Below the pieces are notes generated by a model. That model did no database searches. It was not told where the DNA came from and saw only the letters and a list, made by a program, of their open reading frames with translations. DNA of 64,000 bases from positions 620,001-684,000 of the forward strand of contig JAJJXM010000018.1 of assembly GCA_024516155.1 (NCBI GenBank), given 5' to 3'. Positions 37,386 to 48,833 of this stretch are shown here, one piece after another. The position numbers and the translations under genes were made by a program. Position 1 is the first letter of the stretch; every line of letters begins with the position of its first letter. Origin of the DNA: Pyronema omphalodes. Its lineage: Eukaryota; Ascomycota; Pezizomycetes; Pezizales; Pyronemataceae.

Positions 37386-39075
37386 CTTTTCTGTGTGTTT
37401 GGGTTGTGATAAAAAGGATTATGGAAGAACGAGAGAGGTGCGTGGATATGAATGCTGTTGTTGTGAGTTGGGTTGGTGTTGGGGTGGAATAAGTATTGGT
37501 TTGGCTGGGAGGTCTTAAGGACGAGCTAAAGTAGGGGGCGGAGAACAATGGGGGGGCTGCCTGCTGGCACTGTGGGTGAGGGGAATGGATTCTAAGCACG
37601 AGGAGGGGGAGGCTGAGAGACGCTTGACTGGATTGAGACGTAGAGGGGAAACAAGGCAGCTACATACGGCAGACAGCCTATGCCAGGTGTTCTAACTTCT
37701 GCCCGCTAATCCTGGCAGGGAGCTGAGCGAGAGGAGGGGAGGAGGGGCAGCAGTGGACAGTGGACAGTGGACTGTGAACTGTGAACTGTGGAGCTGTGGA
37801 ACTGTGGAACTGTGAAACAGGTGGGCCAGGTGAGGGGCAGATCAGCGTTGGGAGGGTTATTTTGGAGCTATGTATGGTGTATATTGAGGTTATTTTGAGG
37901 TTGATCTTATCGGATTTTATCTATTTTATCTATTTCATCTATTTTATCTATTTCATCTAATCGGGGTGACACGAAAGGGTGTTCTTGGCGAGGTGTGGGG
38001 TTGTTGTGGGGGTGGGGGGGGGGGTGAGATTTGCAGTAACTGTGTGTTATTTGCAGTAACTGTCTGTGATTTACAACAATTACCAGGATTTGCAACCATT
38101 GTTTTATATCTAATATCTATGCATCTTACGCCCTGTTGTTGTTGTTGTTGTGTTGTTCCATCTCTCTTCATCCTGCATTGTGCTTCTCTCTTCCCAATAC
38201 CTTTCTCTGTACAAACCTCTCCTATGATTGAATCATCCACTCCTTCAAACACACACATACCATCCATCCCTCACAAGCTCCATTGGCATTGGCATTGGCA
38301 TTAGCAGCTTCAAAGTACATACATATGTAAGTCCACCCTGCAATCTGGCCTAAACCTCCTTCTCCTTCTCCTTCTCCTTCTCCTTCTCCTGCGACCCGAC
38401 ACAAAGCTCCATGCCGAGAACAGCAAAGTTCGAACAACGACCATAGCGTGCTTTAGGTTGGGCCCCCGACCAGCTGAAGATCAAGATCAAGAACGAATCG
38501 GTCCAAAAGCGGATATTTCGAATGATATTTCATGAACCACGGGAGCCCTTTAATGAATCACGGGAACCGTGGCCAAAGTAACCTTCCGGGCCGTATGTAT
38601 GTATGTATGTATGTATGTATGACAAGAAACCCGTACTTCGGTCTTCGGTCTTCGGCCATTGGTCTTCGGTCTTCGGGAAGGATCAACTACACATGTCACA
38701 TGCATATCCCTTCCGAGCCCAAACGCTTACATAATGGTAATAACTACGAAACTACGAAACTACGATATGTACCCAAAAAAAAAAAAAAAAAAAAAATTCA
38801 ATATGATTAAGATATCTGCTGCTCTGCCACAACGTATCCTTTACGGTGCGCCTATACGGCCTATTTTACGGCCACAGAGCAGGTAAAATCCTTCTAAATA
38901 CATTCCATCGGTATGTTGTTCCAATTACAAGAAGTATCCAACTATATACCTCGCCTTTTTCTTACCTGCGGGTATTCTTCCCTCTTTCTTTAACCTACAA
39001 AATACTTAATCGTTGCATCATCGAGAAGAAAAAAAAAAAACAAAAGCATATCAACCTAACGAAAACCAAAGCTCA
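37386..39075. other. Calmodulin upstream region and repeats
   Basis: No gene supported. The calmodulin promoter lies at about 37386-37700. Repeats follow: GTGGACAGTGGAC type (37752-37812), TATTTTATCTATTTCATC type (37915-37960), CTCCTT (38350-38390), ATGT (38596-38622), GGTCTTC (38638-38678) and a 23-base A tract (about 38775-38796). Confidence 0.55.
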
Positions 39076-40194
39076 TCATCCCATAACCCGGTTTCTTCTT
39101 TGCCATGCTTGCACAAAACCAATTTTTTCCTGTACCCCCAAGTTGAGTCTCTTGATTCTACCAATCCTGGCGAGAGCTTCCGAGCCACGCTCACAGATTC
39201 CTCCCTGCTCTTCAACCATTGTATCGCTGCTGGAATCATATTCCACAGACTTTGTTCTCGCGATATTTTCGTTATTAAACATAGTCTCAGCAATTCTCAC
39301 CCTGATGCAATGAGTAGGTCTCGAAAGCAAACTCCACAAAAACTTCATGTATGCATTCGGAACCGGAGTTGTAATATCCGCCGGACTATATTTAAGCGAG
39401 ATGGGGAAGATTTTAGTTTTCGGAGGAGCCGTTGACAGCGCTGGAGTAAACCGGAGAATTCCCCTTCCGTTTGTTGGCGTAGCTTCCGGAAATAACAAAA
39501 TCGTTCTATTTGGCTTTTTCTTGAGCAGGTCCGGGATTGAGATTAGGTCGGATGGTTCAGCGGGCCTCAAACACGGGGGTGTAAAGTAACGCCATAGAAA
39601 TACGGGTAAGGAAACGTGCTCGACGAGTTTGGTGGTGGGATAGCTCGTGGTGAAGATTGGGTCGAAGATTGCGGCGAGGTAAATCGCGTCGAGAGGAGAG
39701 GTGTAGGAGGATACAATGATGCTACCGGGACCTGGAAGCTTTGCTTTGGCTTGTCGCGCGAGAGTTCTGTCGCTGTTTGTTAGAAGATGTGAGGATGGGT
39801 GGGACAAAGTAGCATCAAGCGACTCACCCTCGTCGAACTCCCTCAACTTGTAAATCCACCCACCATACTCCACACACCCCGAGAATACTCCATAACCAAG
39901 CCTTTCGTACTAGGGATCCAACAGGTAGCCAGTGGATCACGAACAAGTACGACCCTACTACTGAGATAAAGAAGGGGAGTCGGAGGAGGAATATGATGAA
40001 TCCATAAGTCTTTTCCCAGTTTGTTCTTGGGCCGTGAATGGGGAGGAATGGGGCGATCTGGGTGCCTGTATAGAGAGAGTCATTAGCAGGCTGTTCTCAA
40101 AGACCACCATAGCTCCTCCGTTCCTCCATGGTTGTCCTACTGGTGTAAGAAGGTCTCACTTACCGCGATCCCGAAAACTTGAGAACTTCTCCAT
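39076..40194 (-). CDS. LOA1: Lysophosphatidic acid acyltransferase, Loa1/Vps66 family
   Basis: Acylates lysophosphatidic acid at the ER and lipid droplets, feeding phospholipid and triacylglycerol synthesis. Three exons, 40194-40164, 40065-39828 and 39772-39076, give 321 residues (yeast Loa1 is about 300). Introns are 98 and 55 bp with CTAAT/CTAAC branch sites. The N-terminus MEKFSSFRDRG is followed by two hydrophobic segments (about residues 29-52 and 63-80, the second ending VWWVDLQVEGVRR). PlsC-type blocks are variant: SSYTSPLDAIYL with D118 but no His at the usual HX4D position, and FPEAT at 184-188 where most relatives have FPEGT, then NGRGILRF. These match the Loa1 subfamily layout as I know it. 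It is head-to-head with tafazzin. Confidence 0.88.
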
Positions 40195-40870
40195 ATGCTG
40201 TTTGTTAGTATGGTATGGTATGTTACTTCCGACGGTGACGACGGGGTTTGAGTTCGTTCGACGTTGGGAACACAGTTGCTTGCTAGACTGCTAAGGACTG
40301 TAGTAGTAGTAGTAGCAGTAGTAGTAGTAGTAGCTCTCTCTAGTCAGTCAAGCAGTCCAGTCCCTCCCTCGTCCGTCAAAAGTTGTCTGTCTGGTCTGTT
40401 CTGTACGCAGCACCCCTGCCCGCGTTATGGGTTGGGTACATCAGCCCAGAATTATCAATCAGCATCACATGCCAAATTTACTGTTACGCTATGCTACATA
40501 CATACACACAGTAACGCTGCACTTTACTTCGTTGCGAGTGGCTCGAACGAACGAACGCCCAACGAAAACGTGGACTGCCCGATTGAGATTAAGAGAGGTT
40601 CTGGTCGTCAAAATAGATTACCCGGATGATGTCCTGTGAAGCTGGACAAAATCGATGACGTGACGTGTGCAGAACAAGCAAGGTGGTCGGCGATTACATA
40701 CATAGGAGAGAGTAGTAGAGGCCAATTCCGGTGTAGGCGACCAGAAACCTCGCAGGAGGCCGCAACCGCAACACAAATTGAAGCATCACAATCAAAACAC
40801 AAAAACATCGATTTTTTATCGGATTGAAGCAGCAGCAGCAGCAGTAGCAAACACGGTGAACACGGTGAAC

Positions 40871-40917
<47 letters not shown>

Positions 40918-41073
40918 CATCCCAACGAATCGAGAAAAAAAGCTCCGACAAAAAAAGTCCGGTGAATCTCAACGAATTACACATCAAACACACACAACCA
41001 TAGCTTCACCGAGATCATACCACAGCTTCCCATCGATACATCATCACTACCGATCAACTTTTCCGTCACAGCA
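40195..41073. other. Shared promoter region LOA1 / tafazzin
   Basis: No gene between the divergent starts. It contains TAG trinucleotide repeats (about 40301-40332) and a CAA repeat (about 40869-40915), probably in the tafazzin 5' leader. Confidence 0.55.
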
Positions 41074-42763
41074 ATGGATCCTCCAACTTCTCTATCGCAA
41101 CTATTATCCAACATAACCATCATCACGGTCACGGCAGCATCACGTCTCTTCTTATTCGGTTTCAACAACACAACAGTCATCGGACTAGATCCTTTTACGA
41201 AGCTACTTGATGAACGACGCGAGGATAGAAAAAACGGAAGGACTCCTAGGGGATTAATAACAGGTACCGCCACCACCAACACCTTCGGACAGCGACTTTT
41301 GGGGGGGGGGGGGGGTGAGGGGGGGTGAGAGATGATAAGTAAAGTGAAGGGACCTAACGATTGATTGATCCTGGGTGTTTCTTTCTACAGTTTCCAATCA
41401 CAAGAGCGTGTTAGTACCCTCTCACTTCTTTTCCAATTTTTTTCAAGTTTCAGCCTTGCGTTTATGACCCTCTCGTCTATTTCTACTGGGGTTTCTTCTA
41501 CAACATCTACATATATTGTTTCCGGGGCGGGGCGAGGCGGGGTGAGGTTTCGAAGGTCGCGGGAAACGCGGAGAACAAGCATACCTACCACATGCCGCAT
41601 GTGCCATGTGCAGTGATCAGACAATCTTGCAGCTGCCTACGATTCGCCAAGAAGCTTATCTACCCCACCTGCAGCTGTCAGAAGCTTAAAGATAGCTTTC
41701 AAGGCGTTATCAGAAGCTCCGGGAGAGCTTTTGGAGCTCGGTTGGAGCTTGCTGAAGTCTGCTTGAGGTCTGCTTTGAGTCTTCTGGAAATCACTGACGC
41801 TGCCTAATGCTCTCCCGTGAGCTCGGTGGCGATCTCATGCGGGATGTGAGGTGTTTGAAGCTTCCGCTGCTTCCTGTATCACTCGTTATCTCCAACCCTC
41901 CAATTCTCCACAGCTTATTTTCCCATCTCAACATCACTCTCTCTCTCTCTCTCCCCCCCCCCCCCCCCCCAATCTTTTCCCACCACCCCTCTCCCTCCTC
42001 CACTGATTCCCAGCTAACACCACGCAGCATAGACGACCCCCTCCTCTTCGGGATCCTCCCCCTCCGGCACCTCCTCCCCAACCGCTGGAGCCTCGGTTCC
42101 GCCGACATCTGTTTCACCACGCCCCTAAAATCCCTCTTCTTTTCCTCCGGGCACGTTCTACCAACCTACCGACTCCACCGGTCTCCGTCGCTAGGAGGTT
42201 TATGGCAGCCCACCCTGCACCTTTTCCCGCGTCTCCTAGACAAAGGTGAATGGGTGCATATCTTCCCCGAAGGCCGTATCCAGCAGCATCCGGTGCATCA
42301 AATGCGGTATTTTAAATGGGGGGTAGCACGCGGGATTCTAGAGGCGGAACAACACCCTGTGATAGTGGCGATTTGGTTACAGGGCTTGGAGGAGGTTATG
42401 CATGAGGATAGAAATTGGCCGAGGTGGATACCCAGGGCTGGGAAGAGCGTGAGGATTGTTATTGGGGAGCCGAAATATGAGGGGTGGGAGGATTTAAGGG
42501 GGAGATGGAAGGAGCTTGTAGAGAGGCGGGGAAAGACGGGGCTGCGCGAGTTGGAGGATTGGGAATTGAGAGATGGGGAGGAGGCAAAGAGGTTGAGGAT
42601 TGAGGCTACGAGAAGGGTTAGGGAGATGGTACTGGAGTTGAGGAGAAGAGAGGGTTGGCCAGAGGAGGAAAAAGGTGCTGGGACCCCGGAGTATTATCAG
42701 ACTCCTGGTATGAGGTTGAAGGAGGGGTTGTTGGCGGATGGTGCGAGGGTTAAGGATACGTAG
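41074..42763 (+). CDS. TAZ1: Tafazzin (cardiolipin transacylase)
   Basis: Remodels cardiolipin acyl chains in mitochondrial membranes. Three exons, 41074-41263, 41391-41409 and 42028-42763, give 314 residues. Exon 2 is only 19 bases and carries the codons for the catalytic SNHKSV; its phase fits both neighbours. HX4D is H67-D72 (VSNHKSVIDDPLLFG, continuous only after splicing), and FPEGR is at 149-153 followed by QMRYFKWGVARGILEA. The N-terminal ~30 residues carry a hydrophobic membrane-association segment. Intron 2 is 618 bp, long for this genome, with a CT repeat and an 18-base C tract before a CTAAC branch site and CAG. The C-terminus is Arg/Glu-rich and helical. Confidence 0.93.
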
Positions 42764-43839
42764 ACAAGGCGTAGGCAAGACGTAGACAAGGCGTAGACAA
42801 GGCGTAGGCAAGGCGTAGACAAAGCGTAGGCAAGGCGTAGACAAGGCGTAGACAAGGCGTAGACAAGGCGTAGGGGCATATACACCTGAAGCGAGGTACA
42901 TAGTGATACATCAAGGCATAGTGATACATCAAGGCATAGTGATACATCAAGGCATAGTGATATATCAAGACATAGTGATATAGCAAGGTAGATTAAGCTT
43001 ACAGTATCAACAAGATACAATAAACCAAACAAACCAAACTCAGACAACAACAATCTAGATACCTACCTACCTACCTACCTACCTACCTACCTACCTACCT
43101 AGCATAACAACACATTTAGAATAGAGTTACATATACATACCAGTAAACTGGAGTCTTGGAGATGATATTTTTCATAACATCATAACATCATAACATCATA
43201 ACATCATAACCTCATAACCCACTCATAACATCATAACTCACCCACCCCCCATAACCCCCGTAACCCCCGTACATAATATATTTTTTTTAGAGCTGTGGAT
43301 TCATGGATAAGCTTACGATAATTCAAACTTAAAACTTAAAACCTGGAACCTGGAACTTGGAACCTGGAACTTAAAACCTGGAACTTGGAACTTGGAACTT
43401 AAAACCTGGTAGTTGTTAAGTTTCTTAAGTTCTGTAATCTCCAAGTCTATAAAGCGTACTGAGAAGATATATACGATTTAAGTATAGTGATGATAGTGAT
43501 GATAGTGATGATAGTGATGGGAGTGATGGGAGTGATGATGGTGATGATGGTGATGATAGTGATGATGGTGATGATGATGATATGTAATGATATAATAAGA
43601 GTGGTATTGGTATTGGTATTGTGTGTGGTATATAACATTTCATCTTCATCTTCTTTCTCTTGAGGTTGGAAGATTTCTGATTTAGCTCTGGGCTAACTTC
43701 CTGGGCTAATGTCTTCGACTTAATGTCTTCGACTTAATATCCCACCCCCCCCCCCCCCCCCCCCCCCCTCCCCCCCCCCTCCCCCCTCCGCCCCCCTCCG
43801 CCCCCTTCCGCCTTAGCATCCTCAACCCAACACCTCCAT
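42764..43839. other. Chain of tandem repeats between convergent genes
   Basis: No gene supported. In order: an 11-bp GTAGACAAGGC repeat (42764-42872), an 18-bp ATAGTGATACATCAAGGC repeat (42898-42985), CTAC (43061-43099), CATAACAT (about 43175-43235), CTGGAACTTGGAAC-type repeats (43340-43408), a 9-bp GATGATAGT repeat (about 43484-43576), TATTGG (43600-43620) and a C-rich block with a 24-base C run (43745-43768). Confidence 0.75.
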
Positions 43840-45015
43840 TTAACGTCTCCTTCCCCCCTCCACAAACCCATCCTGTCCCTCTCCCTGTCTCTCCCTCTCA
43901 ACCTGCAAATCAAACTCTCTCTGCGCCTCTTCCTTCGCCAACTGTCTTTCCCTATCACTTCCCGAGAAGGTGAAGCTATCACCCTTAGTTTCGATATCCG
44001 TATCCTGACGATTTCCCTTCCTTAATCTATCCCAAGCAGATGCTCCCCTAACAGACTGAGAGTTTCTCCAACCAGTTTTAATTTCCTCTGTCTTGATAGG
44101 TTCATTCTCTCCGGCTCCAGAACCAGAGCTAGAACCTCCAAAGAATGGGTCTTCATCTTCATCTTTTCCAGAAACCTTAGAGAAAGCTCTTGCGGCTTCT
44201 TCCTTGGCTCTCTGTTCACGGTTTCTTGCAGCCTGTTCCCATTTCTGTGCTCTAGTAAGCTGCGGCTGCTGATGGTCCTCGTCTCCACCATCCCATTTCT
44301 TCTCTTCAAAGAACGGGCCACCAAGACCCTGTTCATCCTGTTGCTGATTTCCATAAGGATAAGCGCCGTGCAACCTCTCTCTTTCCGCGGTCTGTACCTC
44401 AGCAGGAGTTTCCGCCATTCTCTTAACCTCCTCCCAATTAATGGTCGACTTAACGGGAACGCCATTCTCCGCTTCCTTTTTCCGTTTCTCAAGCCAATTA
44501 TTCTTCATCCTCAGATATCTCTGCATATTCGGATCCTCCTTTTGTTTCCTCCCGATTTCATTCCAAGCCTTAACCCCATAACTAGTCATACCCCACACCC
44601 TACCAACCGCCGTAATAAACATCACATTAACCAATTTCGATCCCCAGAGTTTATACTGCGGATTAATAGGGAGGCGTTTAAACAAAAACCCCGGGTTCCT
44701 TTGTCGATATGCTATAACACAACCAATTAAACCACCGCCGATAGTTCCGGACATTGCTCCTAATGCCTCGGCTGAATAAAAGAGGGATTGGTAGTAGGTT
44801 AACCCTTCGTATTCTAGTGGCGTGGGATGGAAGTTGAAGTCTCGAGAGGCCATCGCGAGTGTGAGGTTGATGAAACGGGAACGGTTGGTTTCGTTGAAAG
44901 ACCCGGAGGTTAGGATGAAGCTGGGGATTGGAGGGGGTGGAGGGTAGGTTCTTTCGCTGTCGGATATGGCGGGGGTGCCATCGGGGGGAATGTCGGGGAT
45001 GCTATCGAGGACCAT
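43840..45015 (-). CDS. Conserved-looking fungal membrane protein, unknown function
   Basis: Single exon, 391 residues. The N-terminus is Pro-rich. Residues ~84-103 form a glycine-rich membrane segment (ALGAMSGTIGGGLIGCVIAY) with GxxxG packing motifs; residues ~126-143 are a second, weaker hydrophobic segment. The remainder is soluble, highly charged and helical, with Trp-containing blocks (AWNEIGRKQKED, TGWRNSQSVRGASAWDRLRKG) and a conserved-looking end (DSFTFSGSDRERQLAKEEAQ). The Gly-rich segment recalls mitochondrial inner-membrane proteins, but I cannot name a family, and mitochondrial location is inference. Confidence 0.8.
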   Translation of the reverse strand: MVLDSIPDIPPDGTPAISDSERTYPPPPPIPSFILTSGSFNETNRSRFINLTLAMASRDFNFHPTPLEYEGLTYYQSLFYSAEALGAMSGTIGGGLIGCVIAYRQRNPGFLFKRLPINPQYKLWGSKLVNVMFITAVGRVWGMTSYGVKAWNEIGRKQKEDPNMQRYLRMKNNWLEKRKKEAENGVPVKSTINWEEVKRMAETPAEVQTAERERLHGAYPYGNQQQDEQGLGGPFFEEKKWDGGDEDHQQPQLTRAQKWEQAARNREQRAKEEAARAFSKVSGKDEDEDPFFGGSSSGSGAGENEPIKTEEIKTGWRNSQSVRGASAWDRLRKGNRQDTDIETKGDSFTFSGSDRERQLAKEEAQREFDLQVERERQGEGQDGFVEGGRRR

Positions 45016-47741
45016 GGTGGGGTGGGGTGGGGTGGGGCGGGCGGGGTGGGTTGGCGGGTGGGGTTGCTGTTACTATTGCTGTGGTAGTGATTCAGATTGT
45101 AGATACGTTCGTTGATGAGAGATGAGAGATGGGATGTGGATTGTAAAGTGGGATGTACGTAGGATGTGGGTGGGATGTGGGTGGGATGATGAGGATCGGG
45201 TTTAGCATTTGGTACATATTCTGACATCATTAGCCTAAGCAGGGAAGCAGGGGAGCAAGGATTCCACCTCATACATACATACGCCCATAACCATGCTAGT
45301 GTGCACCATATGTACCGTCGTGCAGGTGAGGCTCTTAGGAAACTCTATGAAACTCTATGGAACTCTACATACAGTGGAGAACTTCCCGTAAGACTATAGC
45401 AACGCTTTTTCTATTACATTTTCCAACAAAACACAATGCCATCCAATCAGTCAAGAGTTGTAACTCTGAAATTACAAAGGCACTGGGGTCAGAGACGCGC
45501 TCAATCGTGATAAGCGAAATCGTAACAATTTACGGCATCAATCTGCTGTAAAATGGAATAGAAAAATTGTTGCTATAGCGTGTCTATAGACTTACGGGAA
45601 GTTCTCCAGTATGTAAGTTCCGGTTTCTACCGCATCGGTAGTCGTTAATCGTTAATCGCAACCACGGACAACCAACAACGGGCATCAAAGGGATTATGAC
45701 AACATACCATACAGCAGCTACTCGTGCCCAGTAAGAACAAGAATTTCAGATATCATATATATATGGGTACCTGTAGGCTGTGTTTTAGTTTATAAAGAAA
45801 AAAAAATTTTTTTTTCATTATTCCATTATTCCGAATTTAAACGGTGAGGTAGCTGCTGCTGCAGCTGCATATAGAGATTTTTTGAGATAATAGATAGATG
45901 ATTGATGATTGATGATTGATGATTTTTCCATGTTTTCATATCAACTCAATTCAAAGCAGTGTAGTGTAGGCATATACATCATCAAGAATAAAGTACATAA
46001 CATATCTACATCTCTCTCTCTCTATATTTTTTTTTTTTTTTCAAAAAAAATGTAGCCTAACCCCACCCTAAAATCCATTCTAGATAATTTATTACATGTA
46101 CTTCATGGCGTCAATCTAGCTTTCAGTAAATAATTCCAGTTTTGCCTGGTTGATGGTATCGTGTCTGGAATGTTAAATCAGGGTTGAGGTCTTGGGTTAT
46201 ATAAGCTAGTTCCAGTGTAAGCTATGTCAGCTAGATCTTTGGGGGGGGATCTTGCTTGACACGAGAAGGACATGAGCAGCGTCACCCCCCCCCCCCCCCC
46301 AACACACACACACACCTCTTGATTAAAGTCCAGGGCCTGTTGAAGTCTAAAGTCTAAAGAAGTCTAAAGTCTAAAGTCTAAATCCTAAGAAGCTCGTACA
46401 AACCCTCAAGTATACAAGCATGCATATTATGAAATCGAACAACATCCTTCAATTCCCAAGTTCACAACCCATGAATCAACCAAGCCACAAGAAACCGGAC
46501 GGAAGCCCAAGTGAAAAGCGAAACATTTCCTTCTTCCTTTTTCACAGAGCAATACCGAAGAGTCTGTCTACTCGCTATCTATACCAGGTACCTAATCTAA
46601 TGTCAGTGCTCAAGGTTCCCCATACTCAGTTATATGGATGGGTATTAAATGGATGGATGTATGGATGTATGGATGGATGTATGTATGATTCCAAGAAGTC
46701 CAACCCTCCATCCTCCATCGTCAACCGACCACTGTCTATGTAACTCCATTAACCAGAGCAAGGACAGTCGTTTTCAATCGATCTTACAAGTTCGTTAGTG
46801 AACCCACCAATCTTTTCGCAGTTTTTTTTTATACGCAACAAAAAAAAAAAAAAAAAAGAAGAAGCGTTTTACCATACTCTATGAGTAAGGTATTAATCAA
46901 GATAAGCTCTTTTTAACGCACCCTACAAAAAACAAAAAACCAAAAAAACCATGCCACCAATCCAACCGAGGGTATGATCTATGCAAACAAATCCAGATCC
47001 AATGGGGAAAAGTAAAAACAGAAAAAACGCCTTCCGCTCGATGAAAAAAAAAAGACAGAAATCACAGGAAGAGTGAAAAGTGAAAAGCGAGAAGTGAGGG
47101 ATATAGAGGACATTATGAAGCCAATATTTTATGCTTCAAACTTCGCAAGTTTCGGCAGGCTTCCAAAGCTTTGCAAGCTTCGCTATTCGCGCTTTGCGTC
47201 ATCGCTTCTTCTTCGTTCGCGGTCGTACTAGTATAATAATTCCGAGATACTAAATCCGGTTTCGCTTCGTTGGTTGATTGTATTTCATACCGGTAACCCG
47301 GCCCGTTCAATAACCCGTGACCCATTCAAGACAAAAAGGAAAAAAGAAATAAAGAAAAAAAAAAGGCATATGAAAACTCAAACTCAAACTCAAACTCCCT
47401 ATGATACACATTGATTCCCAAAGCTGCAAAGAAAGCAAGAAATACCCAAAGCCAAAGCCAGCCGTTATATGACTCCCCCTATCCGATGAGAAGAAAAGAA
47501 AATAGTAAAGTAAAAAAGAAAGAAAAAAAAAAATCAAGTTACAAACGAGGTATTTAAGGCCGTATAAAAATCATACAAGATGCTTCGTTTCAGACTTCGT
47601 CAGCTTTATCAAACTTTTGTATCAGACCACGCTGTTGCCTAAGTTATGAAGGCCGGGTGTAGTAGGAGATAAAAAAACATTATTCGCCAGCGCCGTAAAA
47701 TGACCTCAAATATTTGTCGAAGTATCGTGAAACCGGTTTTT
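45016..47741. other. Intergenic region with a MITE and homopolymers
   Basis: No gene supported. GGGGT repeats lie upstream of the 391-residue gene (45016-45060). Next are the TA-flanked MITE (45372-45609), a GATTGATGATT repeat (45899-45924), a 16-base C tract joined to ACACAC (46285-46313), AAGTCTAAAGTCT repeats (46345-46382) and ATGGATGT repeats (46652-46685). A 70-codon minus-strand frame at 47113-47325 has no supporting motif. Confidence 0.55.
45372..45609. mobile_element. 238-bp TA-flanked MITE (Tc1/mariner-like)
   Basis: The left end CAGTGGAGAACTTCCCGTAA (from 45372) matches the inverse of the right end (to 45609), with one 2-base gap and a further match through GACTATAG/GTCTATAG. TA flanks both ends (45370-45371 and 45610-45611), and the match continues weakly into the flanks (TACATA). 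No transposase is present. Size, ends and TA duplication fit a non-autonomous Tc1/mariner-type element. Confidence 0.75.
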
Positions 47742-48833
47742 TTAATGAGCTTCCTCGTCTTTAACAGAAGCCTTTCGGGCTCTTGGTTTTCGGGGTTTTT
47801 TGGCAGGTGTTCCGTCTTCCGAACCCTCTCCGTTGAGGTTGGAGTTCTCGCTAGGCAGAGGAATGTCGGGAACTTTTTCAATAATATCGGCAAGGAAATC
47901 AAATTGTTCTTCATGTAGGATGGCTTGTTTTAGGTGACCAGCAGTGATGCGCTTGCTGTGTCGTTGACGTGCTTGCTCGGAAGCTTTATCGCAAAGTTGA
48001 ATCATGAACAACTCGAGTGCCTTGGAGACAACAACGGGGGTGACCTATGTTTGTTTCATTAGCATGTGAAAATGCATGACAGGCGGTAAGATACAAGTTC
48101 GGCAAGGTAACAAACAAACGACGGCGGGTAAATATCGTTGATGGAAAGGAATGGTATGACGGGAATGTAGTAAATAGAAAGAAGTGAAACTGACCTGAGC
48201 AACTTTACCGACATCTTCATCGGCTTGCATAATTCGCTTAATTCTTGCGACAGGAAATTTCGTCTTGATGTTGACCTGGCGCGGAGCTTTATCGGAAGAG
48301 CTACCAGTCGATGACGCCTGTTGCTGCGGTGACGCGCTGCTACTGTCGGGCTGCTGGGGTTCCCTAGGTTCCTCAACTGGTTCAGCCTTGGCAGCTCCTC
48401 TTCTGCGTCGGGTAACCTTAGGTTTCGGTGGAGGAGACTGTGGCGGCGGCGGCGATGATAGGCCAGATGAGGATTGATGATGCTGTGGGGAGGGCTCGGC
48501 TGTCATAGTGCTGTTGTTGAGATGATAGTGTGAATGTCCAAGCGACTGGGGGGGCAGATGGGCATTAAAATCGTGGTTGTTCTGGGATAGCGGGGGCTGG
48601 GAGGGCTGTGGCGGCTGAGAAAGGTCGGGGGTGTGAGAGTAGGAGAGGGAGTGGGAGGGACTGTGGGACGGGTAATGATGGAGGGCCTGATGATGTTGGA
48701 GGGGTGATTGCGAATATGGCGAGTACTGATGCTGATGCTGTTGCTCCTCAGCAGAAGCGTGAACCGGGTCGTAGTGCGTAGTGGTGGAAGATGCAGTATT
48801 ATAAATGTGGTGGTGGTAGTATTCAGAAGCCAT
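47742..48833 (-). CDS. BUR6: NC2-alpha / Bur6-type TBP-binding corepressor subunit
   Basis: With NC2-beta it binds TBP on promoters and blocks or redistributes TFIIA/TFIIB binding. Two exons, 48833-48195 and 48044-47742, with a 150-bp intron (GTCAGT...ATAG), give 313 residues. I chose MASEYYHH over an in-frame ATG 14 codons upstream because the extension is only Lys/Arg/Gln. The first ~185 residues are His/Gln/Ser/Pro-rich and disordered. The histone fold starts near residue 190 ([20 protein letters not shown]) and crosses the intron ([35 protein letters not shown]). A basic tail ([10 protein letters not shown]) follows. The KTKFP...QADEDVGK block favours NC2-alpha over NF-YC (Hap5). Confidence 0.9.

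Noticed and set aside
42764..43240. Series of short repeats as a CRISPR array
   Set aside because: Units are directly tandem with no unique spacers, and the genome is eukaryotic.
47113..47325. 70-codon minus-strand frame
   Set aside because: No motif, partly built from a CTTCG-rich repeat, no supporting splice sites.
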